From contig VIQV01000023.1 of the NCBI GenBank assembly GCA_010206265.1, positions 213,634 to 277,633 on the forward strand: 64,000 nt of DNA. The letters are read 5' to 3'. Shown here piece after piece: positions 47,342-53,297 of the stretch. The first letter of the stretch is position 1, and each line of letters begins with the position of its first letter. The notes below the pieces were generated by a model that saw only the letters and a program-made list of their open reading frames with translations, ran no database searches and was not told where the DNA came from. Position numbers and translations under genes: made by a program. Source of the DNA: Lachnospiraceae bacterium MD329 (GTDB lineage Bacteria; Bacillota; Clostridia; UBA1381).

Positions 47342-47538
47342 AATAAATCACTCCTATTATATCAAATTTTTCTATCCCTGTCTATCCCTTACACAATATT
47401 TCCCATTATACAACTCGACATTCTTCAACCATACCCATAAGTTTATTCATCATATCCAACGGCGCCGTTTCGGATTTATCCGTAATAGCAAACGTCAGAA
47501 TATCTCTTAAATCGCTTGTTTTAATGGATATATAAATT

Positions 47539-48555
47539 TTACGCTATTTTCCGCGTTGTGGTCATTGATTGCTCTGCCGCCTTAATAATCTCATTTATAC
47601 CATTGAATTTATCCATTCCACATAAAGCTTTATCCCAACACTGACTAAGCAGTTCGCGGAACATATCAGCTTTTAAAGCCACTATAGGACTATTGGAAAT
47701 TTCTACATCTTCTCCTCTCTCCTTTGCTAAAAGGAATTTTACAAGGTCATCGTTATACCTATCCTGTTGCTCGTGCCACTCATCTATATAGATAAGAGTC
47801 ATTTTCTTATCGGAATGCCCCATCAAAGACTGTATAAGCTCCACATTGTTCGCATCTTGTATATGCAATTTATACAATGTATTAGCGTAATATTTCCTGA
47901 ACGAGTGCCATCCTACAGGGTAAGCAATGCCACAAGCCTCAACAGCCTTCTTTAGCGCTTTTCTTGCACTCTCATAAGTTCTATTAAATATCATACCCCT
48001 GTAATTATTCATAGGGTCAATGTCAAATAATTTGTAATATTCTTCAATTCGTTGTTTTGCAAGAGCATTAAGCGGAGGAGCCACTATTTTACCTGTTTTT
48101 TCCTCTTTTAAAGTTGCAAGTCTATCTCGAAAAAATCCATTATTCGTATATAGATCAAGCCATTTCAAATGCAACATATCACTAATACGTCTGCCTTCTA
48201 ATGCACATAGCCACCCAATAAGCCAACAATCATATTGTTTATTGTTCCAAAAATAATCAAGAACACCCTTTAAATCATTGTAGCACTGAAATGGCTTGAC
48301 GCGGGTTGATTCCCCCGGAAATCGTGTTACATTTACTATCTGTTCCACCAAAATGTCATCACTTTCATCTCGTGTAGCCGTTATCCACATCTGTGACTTA
48401 TAATTTGTGAATTTGATTATTCCGTCTACGGTCGTATCTTCATCTTCGACTTCTACAAGTTCAAATCCCTTGTTTGTCATATAATTTTCTAACTCTATTT
48501 GTGATAAAACTTCATTCACCAAATCCGTTCGCATTGTTTCAGTCATTCCTGCCAT
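47539..48555 (-). CDS. Tyrosine recombinase / site-specific integrase
   Basis: I start at the ATG at 48555 (338 residues) five bases after GAGGTGG. The full catalytic set is visible: Arg in LEGRRISDMLHLKW (about 125-135), Lys in LKEEKTGKIVAPP, HxxR in WHSFRKYYANTLY, GH in SLMGHSDKKMT and the nucleophile in TLIYIDEWHEQ. The N-terminal third is unlike typical phage integrases. It ends a minus-strand run of very small genes. A short open segment after its stop (47406-47533, ending MNKLMGMVEECRVV) looks like another remnant. Confidence 0.9.
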   Translation of the reverse strand: MAGMTETMRTDLVNEVLSQIELENYMTNKGFELVEVEDEDTTVDGIIKFTNYKSQMWITATRDESDDILVEQIVNVTRFPGESTRVKPFQCYNDLKGVLDYFWNNKQYDCWLIGWLCALEGRRISDMLHLKWLDLYTNNGFFRDRLATLKEEKTGKIVAPPLNALAKQRIEEYYKLFDIDPMNNYRGMIFNRTYESARKALKKAVEACGIAYPVGWHSFRKYYANTLYKLHIQDANNVELIQSLMGHSDKKMTLIYIDEWHEQQDRYNDDLVKFLLAKERGEDVEISNSPIVALKADMFRELLSQCWDKALCGMDKFNGINEIIKAAEQSMTTTRKIA

Positions 48556-48568
48556 ATTTACCACCTCT

Positions 48569-48739
48569 TCAATCCTGATTTCCCATTAAAGGCACACTTA
48601 AATACAATTCTGTATATCTGCTCTCTAAATATTCATAATTACGCTCTAATATATTTTTAGAAGTCTGTGCACTTACCGCTATCGATGCCATACTTGTACA
48701 AATTATTATAAGTGCTGTTATAACTATGTTTTTAGTCAT
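48569..48739 (-). CDS. Small 56-residue secreted or membrane protein
   Basis: ATG at 48739 with AAGGGG eight bases upstream. Residues 1-24 (MTKNIVITALIIICTSMASI, then AVSA) form a signal peptide or anchor; the mature part NILERNYEYLESRYTELYLS is a short charged helix. It ends 14 bases before the recombinase start. I do not recognise it. Confidence 0.6.
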   Translation of the reverse strand: MTKNIVITALIIICTSMASIAVSAQTSKNILERNYEYLESRYTELYLSVPLMGNQD

Positions 48740-48755
48740 ATGTATTCCCCTTCCA

Positions 48756-48947
48756 TCACCATAATGTCTTTTTATCTGTACTTACATTAATGTAGCAGTG
48801 TTTGCCTGTTTCAACATCTCTCAGTCCTGTACTTGATGAATAAACACTACCACCCCTGTTTATTGCGTTCTGTCTGCAATCATAATCCGTACTCCATGAT
48901 GAAAGCCCCTCAATAAACAAACGTATTAAAAATAATAAAATAATCAT
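48756..48947 (-). CDS. Small membrane-anchored protein, copy A (GGSVYSSSTGLRDVET family)
   Basis: The 63-residue protein has a hydrophobic start (MIILLFLIRLFIEGLSS) and a conserved tail GGSVYSSSTGLRDVETGKHC ending KKTLW. It is 16 bases upstream of the 56-residue gene. A close copy lies in opposite orientation at 55559, and the stretch coding GGSVYSSSTGLRDVET is identical in DNA. Function is unknown. Confidence 0.7.
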   Translation of the reverse strand: MIILLFLIRLFIEGLSSWSTDYDCRQNAINRGGSVYSSSTGLRDVETGKHCYINVSTDKKTLW

Positions 48948-48970
48948 ATTTCAAGTTCCTTTCTATATCT

Positions 48971-49066
48971 TTAATTTGTAAAATATTCCTTAATGTGACC
49001 TATCCCACATTCTTTTAAAATCCTTCTGTGTTGCTTTTGTATAAATGTTTTAATTAGTCGTTTCAA
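48971..49066 (-). CDS. Possible 31-residue basic peptide
   Basis: A TTG at 49066 preceded by a strong AAGGAGG opens a frame MKRLIKTFIQKQHRRILKEC ending KEYFTN. The ribosome site is the main support. It follows the 44-residue gene by 13 bases. Confidence 0.4.
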   Translation of the reverse strand: MKRLIKTFIQKQHRRILKECGIGHIKEYFTN

Positions 49067-49079
49067 TTCTTATGCCTCC

Positions 49080-49214
49080 TTATCGCAAAGTACAAAGATC
49101 GTCCATATGTGATTCAATAACATTAAATTCATCATTTGTTAAATATTTTGCCCGGTCTGCTGCTCCGCTCCAAAATTCAAAATTTTTTAAGGCTATTTCT
49201 GTTTTTACTATCAT
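49080..49214 (-). CDS. Small 44-residue phage-type protein
   Basis: ATG at 49214 behind AAAGGAG. The product begins MIVKTEIALKNFEFWSGAAD and continues RAKYLTNDEFNVIE, a pattern I associate with small acidic proteins of Clostridial phages and plasmids (function unknown). It is colinear with the small genes leading to the recombinase. Confidence 0.6.
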   Translation of the reverse strand: MIVKTEIALKNFEFWSGAADRAKYLTNDEFNVIESHMDDLCTLR

Positions 49215-49285
49215 TTTTAAACACTCCTTTTATAATTTTGTACCGCTGTATGCGTACAATTCTGCGTACAATTCTAATATTCGCC

Positions 49286-49314
49286 TTGACTTTTTATTTT
49301 TTAAGTGCTATAAT
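49286..49314 (+). promoter_or_regulatory. Strong promoter of a plus-strand non-coding RNA
   Basis: TTGACT and TATAAT with a 17-base spacer. No plus-strand coding frame of any size follows; the transcript meets a terminator about 185 bases later. Confidence 0.75.
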
Positions 49315-49363
49315 GTAACCGAGGGTTAAGGGATTGATATTATCGCTCCCTTAACATTTCAGG

Positions 49364-49453
49364 TTAGTTATTCGGGTTTACTTCTTTGGTTTCGTCTACT
49401 GTAGAATATTCGATACCATCAGCTAAACCTATATAACCGTAATCGGTGTACAT
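49364..49453 (-). CDS. 29-residue small protein with strong ribosome site
   Basis: ATG at 49453 with AGGAGGT seven bases upstream; product MYTDYGYIGLADGIEYSTVD followed by ETKEVNPNN, acidic and tyrosine-rich. The transcript would carry the terminator hairpin of the opposite-strand RNA just before the ribosome site. No family recognised. Confidence 0.5.
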   Translation of the reverse strand: MYTDYGYIGLADGIEYSTVDETKEVNPNN

Positions 49454-49467
49454 CGTTGCACCTCCTA

Positions 49468-49507
49468 ATAACTCTTGTATGTGTCAGATATAAGAGTTAT
49501 TTTTTTG
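49468..49507 (+). terminator. Terminator of the candidate antisense RNA
   Basis: ATAACTCTT (49468-49476) and AAGAGTTAT (49492-49500), then seven T residues. From here to 49700 I see only an ACCGC / GCGGT hairpin (near 49545-49562) and short frames without support. Confidence 0.8.
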
Positions 49508-49705
49508 TTGTCTGCTCCACTGTTTGTAAGGACTTGCAACCTTTACCGCCATTATGTGCGGTAGTCGTGTTAAACAATTTTGCATTTAAGTATATGTGCT
49601 TTTAAGGTTTTGCCATCCCTTATCTTTAATATTATTATACACTATTTCGTGTATTTTGTCAATAGTTTTGTGTGAACTTTTTAATTTATTTTTAAATATT
49701 TTTAT

Positions 49706-49740
49706 TGTCACTTGACATTTTAAAGTGTCTTTGTTATAAT
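49706..49740 (+). promoter_or_regulatory. Promoter and operators of the small HTH regulator
   Basis: A perfect TTGACA-17-TATAAT promoter (49712-49740). A TGTCA-CT-TGACA palindrome (49706-49717) covers the -35 box, and a second near-palindrome, GACATTTTAAAGTGTC (49714-49729), fills the spacer. Both look like autoregulatory sites for the HTH protein. Confidence 0.7.
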
Positions 49741-49757
49741 GTGCACGAGGTGATTAT

Positions 49758-49973
49758 ATGTTATCAGTTGCAGAAAAAACAAAAATATTATTAAAACGTC
49801 AAGGCATGACTATTGCCCAACTTGCAGATAAACTGAATATTAGTAGGCAAAACCTATCAAACAAGCTAACTCGCAATAACTTTGACGAAAAGGACATTAA
49901 AACTATTGCAGAAGCTATCAATTGTGATGTTGATATTGTTTTCACTGATAAAACAACAGGTGAAATAATATAA
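49758..49973 (+). CDS. XRE-family HTH regulator
   Basis: The 71-residue protein is a single helix-turn-helix domain (GMTIAQLADKLNISRQNLSN, then KLTRNNFDEKDIKTIAEAI) and ends with a beta-strand-like tail DVDIVFTDKTTGEII. GAGGTGAT precedes the ATG. It probably represses its own promoter. Confidence 0.9.
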   Translation: MLSVAEKTKILLKRQGMTIAQLADKLNISRQNLSNKLTRNNFDEKDIKTIAEAINCDVDIVFTDKTTGEII

Positions 49974-49996
49974 CTTTCGGCATTAAACCATAACAA

Positions 49997-50048
49997 AAAC
50001 GGTGTAACGCCTGATAAGGTTATGCACCTTTTAGACTTTACACCGTTT
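49997..50048. terminator. Long hairpin after the HTH gene
   Basis: Perfect 11-bp arms AAACGGTGTAA and TTACACCGTTT around a 30-base loop, between the HTH gene and the convergent coiled-coil gene. T runs are short on both sides, so terminator function is likely but not certain. Confidence 0.55.
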
Positions 50049-50078
50049 AAAATAGTATATGAATATGAATTATACTGA

Positions 50079-50516
50079 TTAAATAGCTTTTGATTTTAGT
50101 ATACCTTTGATGACTTTTACATCAAATTCAAGAACGCCTACACGTTCATCAATGTCTTTTGCAACCATTACATTTTTTGCAAGGTCTGAATGATTTTCAA
50201 GAAGTATTTGTACCTTTGGAGCAATATCTGTTTCAAGTAATACTGCGGAACGCTTAAGAACCGACACATCATCTTGCAACCCTGATACATCTTGCTTTAA
50301 ACCTGATACATCTTGCTTTAAACCTGATACATCTTGCTTTAAACCTGATACATCTTGCTTTAAACCTGATACATCTTGCTTTAAACCTGATACATCTTGC
50401 TTTAAACCTGATACATCATCTTGTATTGTATTTACTTTGTTTTCAAGATTATCAAATCTATTTTCAAGATTATCAAACTTTGATAACAATAAATCAAGTT
50501 TTTCACTATCAGTCAT
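50079..50516 (-). CDS. Coiled-coil protein with exact heptad repeats
   Basis: I start at the ATG at 50516 (145 residues, MTDSEKLDLLLSKFDNLENR) behind AGGTGGT. Nearly the whole protein is heptad coiled coil: NLENRFDNLENK, then six exact DVSGLKQ heptads and two variants (DVSGLQD, DVSVLKR), then a helical C-terminus (ILLENHSDLAKNVMVAKDID). No enzyme motif. Similar DUF-type proteins occur in phages and plasmids of Clostridia. The repeat number is probably variable. Confidence 0.75.
   Translation of the reverse strand: MTDSEKLDLLLSKFDNLENRFDNLENKVNTIQDDVSGLKQDVSGLKQDVSGLKQDVSGLKQDVSGLKQDVSGLKQDVSGLQDDVSVLKRSAVLLETDIAPKVQILLENHSDLAKNVMVAKDIDERVGVLEFDVKVIKGILKSKAI
50281..50427 (-). repeat. 21-bp tandem repeat encoding DVSGLKQ heptads
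   Basis: CCTGATAC recurs every 21 bases, at 50281, 50302, 50323, 50344, 50365, 50386 and 50407; the inner units are identical, including at third codon positions, which points to recent slippage. The period keeps the frame and adds exactly two helical turns per unit. It is not a CRISPR: there are no spacers. Confidence 0.95.
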
Positions 50517-50710
50517 CTTATACACCACCTTTTGTTTTGGTTATTAGTTACATTGTATCATATACCATTTACAAAAGCAAGTGTAAAGTCTATTTTATTA
50601 AATTGTTAAGGTGCATTTTCGATATTGTAATGCTATAAAAACCACATTAACCTTTTTAACTTCGTGGAAGGTTCGCTTTACCTTTATCTTGATTATATTA
50701 TATCAGGTAT

Positions 50711-50758
50711 ACCGGTAAAAGTCTATTCGCATAGCGCACAAAATACCGGTATACCGGT
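50711..50758. promoter_or_regulatory. ACCGGT repeat cluster
   Basis: Three ACCGGT sites: one at 50711-50716, and a pair at 50745-50750 and 50753-50758 forming the palindrome ACCGGTATACCGGT. GC-rich sites in an AT-rich gap suggest an operator. Downstream a 13-base direct repeat TACTATATATTGT occurs at 50775 and 50816. A short minus-strand frame (50703-50870) crosses this region but has no clear ribosome site. Confidence 0.5.
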
Positions 50759-50871
50759 TAAGTTCATCGAGGCATACTATATATTGTGTTTGTTTGGGTG
50801 CTGTTGATGTTTTATTACTATATATTGTATGCAAAGCTTTTTTAAATTGATTTTTTAGTGTTTTCGGCATA

Positions 50872-50900
50872 TTGACGAAAAATTTTTGATATGATATTAT
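50872..50900 (+). promoter_or_regulatory. Promoter of the 81-residue protein
   Basis: TTGACG and TATTAT with a 17-base spacer, 29 bases before the ATG. Confidence 0.75.
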
Positions 50901-50929
50901 ACTTATATATTCGAGATGGAGGCAGAACA

Positions 50930-51175
50930 ATGGACGAGAAAAAAGAGACTACATATAGTAGGTTATCAGATGAGCAGAAAAGAAAAAAGATGTTAAAAAA
51001 TCAGGAGTATATAAAAAGAGATTATCAAATAATAACAGTCAAGATAAAAAAGACAGATTTCCTAAAAGTAGCTGATTATATGGAAGCCTGCGGAGCTAAA
51101 AGCAATAACTCGTTTTTTAAAGAAGCTGTCAAGTATGCAGTTGATAATGATTTTAAAGGTGTGAATGGTGATTGA
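50930..51175 (+). CDS. 81-residue basic protein, possibly ribbon-helix-helix
   Basis: I start at the ATG at 50930 (MDEKKETTYSRLSDEQKRKK) seven bases after GGAGG. The middle (DYQIITVKIKKTDFLKVADY) has a beta-strand then helix pattern followed by a second helix (NNSFFKEAVKYAVDND), as in plasmid or phage ribbon-helix-helix proteins. Palindromes immediately downstream (51200-51298) and the ACCGGT cluster upstream could be its sites. Identification is tentative. Confidence 0.6.
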   Translation: MDEKKETTYSRLSDEQKRKKMLKNQEYIKRDYQIITVKIKKTDFLKVADYMEACGAKSNNSFFKEAVKYAVDNDFKGVNGD

Positions 51176-51199
51176 TTAATGAGTGAGTGTTTGTGCTGT

Positions 51200-51298
51200 A
51201 TACTATGTAACACATAGTATTATTTGTATTGTTATTATATTGGTTTTTATAAATATAAAGTTTGGTATACTATGTGACGCATAGTATAATTTTAACAT
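51200..51298. repeat. Pair of ATACTATG-N5-CATAGTAT palindromes
   Basis: Perfect inverted repeats ATACTATG-TAACA-CATAGTAT (51200-51220) and TATACTATG-TGACG-CATAGTATA (51276-51298), about 77 bases centre to centre. Arms are identical while loops differ, as expected for protein-binding sites rather than terminators (no T run). They lie 25 bases after the 81-residue gene. Confidence 0.7.
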
Positions 51299-51913
51299 AC
51301 CCTGTCGAACAAAAAATATAAGCATTATTTATTATATTTTATAACTATTTCTGAGCTATTCCTGACTAGTATAATATGTTTTAGTTTTATTACTATTGTC
51401 TGTTGCGAAAATGGTAATTGATAGTTTTACCACAGCTTTAAAATGGCTTATCTATGCGGTATGGGGGTATGTTTACATTTTAAAACCATGTTCTCCCCAT
51501 CAAATACCGCCTATCTGTTCCATTCACACGTTGAGTTAATTTCATTCCCATACACACAAAATCACTCAAAATACCTTAAAAGTGTTCGACTCTGCGCTCG
51601 GTAGACCGCTTACCTATGCCATTTCTTTAAGATACACATCTATAAATTAATTAAAATCTCCTGCTCTATCCCCTACAAATCGCATAACTAAGCCATTATC
51701 TCGAACTCAATCAATTTTTATAAAAAACATCTGTTATATAAATGGTTAATCTGAATACAAAATCATCTTTAAACCCTTATAATACAAGAATTTTCTATAC
51801 TTTTCTTGTTAAAATATCCCCCTATTCTCGAACTCCATTATTTTAGATTGATTTTTTTATCCTGTATATGATATACTTAATTCAACGAATACTATTTTAA
51901 AGGAGTTTATGAA
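51299..51913. other. Gene-poor stretch with imperfect hairpin and short repeats
   Basis: I see no convincing gene. An imperfect inverted repeat spans about 51455-51512 (outer arms GCGGTAT and ATACCGC, inner GGGG and CCCC), and TCTCGAACTC occurs twice (about 51702 and 51824). The sequence before 51914 has AAAGGAG as the ribosome site of the next gene. This may be the remains of a replication or transfer origin, but nothing shows that directly. Confidence 0.4.
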
Positions 51914-52171
51914 ATGAATGAATATTTTCCTGTTGTAGTTCAAGTCATTCCTCAAGATGACTATACTGTTTATGTATATTTTGATGATGGAAAAATTATT
52001 TTATATGATATGAAGTCTAAATTAGATAAGGAGATATTTTCTTCATTAAAACAGATTGAAGTCTTTAAATCTGCTTGCACAATTCTTAATAATACATTAG
52101 CTTGGGATTTAAATGGAGATAGAGATATAACAAGCATTTCAAGAATGTTATGTGTTGACATATATGTTTGA
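51914..52171 (+). CDS. DUF2442 domain protein
   Basis: The 85-residue protein (VIPQDDYTVYVYFDDGKIIL, then YDMKSKLDKEIFSSLKQIEV, LAWDLNGDRDI) matches the DUF2442 pattern of small proteins often paired with DUF4160 in toxin-antitoxin-like or phage settings. AAAGGAG precedes the ATG. No DUF4160 gene is visible; the next gene starts inside its end. Function is unknown. Confidence 0.78.
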   Translation: MNEYFPVVVQVIPQDDYTVYVYFDDGKIILYDMKSKLDKEIFSSLKQIEVFKSACTILNNTLAWDLNGDRDITSISRMLCVDIYV

Positions 52172-52727
52172 GGCACAGATACAAAAATATTATTATGATA
52201 TGTACGGTGTCAAATATGATTATATGGGGGTTCAACAAAAAAATGGAGAGTATTATTTAACTAACAACAGTGCATTGGTGTCGGATATTGATTACGGAAG
52301 TCTAATCCATATATGTGAAAAAGAAAAGTTAAACTATATAGGACGCAAGACAACTGACTTGTCTAAGAGTTGGTACACTCGTAATAGGAATACATCTCTT
52401 ATGGTTCAACTTAAAAATAATACCGCCAACTTTTTTAAAAATATATGTAGAGCCAACTCATCGCAGTGTATATGGACTTCTTTTAAGGGCAACAGAAAAG
52501 ACCTTCAGGAAAAAGGTTATACAAAGGGCTTTCTGTCGTGTAATATGAGGGCTATTAACGAATATAGTAATAGACACTGTGTTGCATATCTAATGAATCG
52601 TTACATGAATCCTATTATTAAGAACTTTTTCTTACAGCATGGTATATCTGTTGACGAAGATGCCTTTGCCCTTTCCGAAATGCTACAATTTATTTGGCGT
52701 TTCTCAGGGATTACGCGCTTTAGATAA
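52164..52727 (+). CDS. Unrecognised accessory protein, probably C-terminally truncated
   Basis: The 187-residue frame starts at an ATG at 52164 overlapping the DUF2442 stop; there is no separate ribosome site, so it is coupled. It contains GNRKDLQEKGYTKGFLSCNM, VAYLMNRYMNPIIKNFF and ISVDEDAFALSEMLQFIWR, typical of a replication- or maintenance-associated protein family of Clostridial plasmids and ICEs that I cannot name with confidence. After IWR the sequence (FSGITRFR) looks foreign, and a different frame carrying another gene's tail takes over, so the 3' end has probably been lost by deletion. Confidence 0.5.
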   Translation: MFEAQIQKYYYDMYGVKYDYMGVQQKNGEYYLTNNSALVSDIDYGSLIHICEKEKLNYIGRKTTDLSKSWYTRNRNTSLMVQLKNNTANFFKNICRANSSQCIWTSFKGNRKDLQEKGYTKGFLSCNMRAINEYSNRHCVAYLMNRYMNPIIKNFFLQHGISVDEDAFALSEMLQFIWRFSGITRFR

Positions 52728-52887
52728 GAGTATGCATAGTGCTACGAATAATCTTGAAAGCAATATTGACAATAGTAAACATCTTAATATCGAAAAAATC
52801 AGTATTGGTGCCAATAACGCTGTAACAAAATCTGATGTTAAAAGTGGTGTTTTCGGAGCAATGAAAACGGTAGAAAAATCAGAATGA
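52705..52887 (+). pseudogene. C-terminal fragment of an unknown gene fused by deletion
   Basis: In the frame next to the end of the 187-residue gene the sequence reads LRALDKSMHSATNNLESNID, then IEKISIGANNAVTKSDVKSG and stops at 52887. The composition suits a phage structural protein tail. It has no start of its own. Confidence 0.4.
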
Positions 52888-53297
52888 TAAAGATAGAATT
52901 AAATTACAATCATTCTCATATTAACATTAATAATTTGTTGGCTTTAGACTATAAGGGTTTAGGACTGCTCTGAAATATGGGCAGTCCTATAATTAATAAA
53001 ATGTTAAGTTCTTTTAATGGAATTTTATTGACTATTTTTACATTTTATAGTAAAATGTTTTAAGTTGATGATTTGTTTTATATTAAAAACCATCGCAACA
53101 ATGTTTTTTTGATAGATTTTGTCAATTTTTGCACAAAAACTGTTGATACTTGTCATTTTTTATGTTATACTATTTGTGTAACATAAAAGTGTTTATACAA
53201 GTCATTATATTATTGATAACAAAGGATGATAGTCTTGTTTAACATTTTTATTTTTTACATAAGCCAAAATATACCAAAGAAAGATGGTGAGAGACCA
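52888..53297. other. Intergenic stretch with hairpin and promoter
   Basis: TAGGACTGC (52960-52968) and GCAGTCCTA (52981-52989) form a hairpin without a T run. A TTGATA-17-TATACT promoter (53143-53171) points at the ImmA/IrrE gene. Otherwise AT-rich without genes. Confidence 0.55.

Larger units (their letters stand above)
49321..49507 (+). ncRNA. Candidate antisense RNA over a 29-codon gene
   Basis: Starting just after the promoter at 49286, the RNA opens with a hairpin (GTTAAGGGA / TCCCTTAAC, 49324-49353), runs antisense through the whole 29-codon frame and its ribosome site, and ends at the terminator at 49468-49507. This arrangement is that of a cis-antisense regulator or type I antitoxin. 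The protein it covers is not hydrophobic, which argues against a classic type I toxin. Confidence 0.5.

Noticed and set aside
49072..49329. Plus-strand 85-codon frame
   Set aside because: It overlaps the promoter of the antisense RNA and is opposite a better-supported 44-codon gene.
50281..50427. Regular short repeats that might be a CRISPR array
   Set aside because: The 21-base units are directly adjacent with no spacers and encode heptads of a coiled-coil protein.
50703..50930. Minus-strand 75-codon frame opposite the RHH-like gene's promoter
   Set aside because: It has no clear ribosome site and crosses the operator-like ACCGGT cluster and the plus-strand promoter; coding is doubtful.
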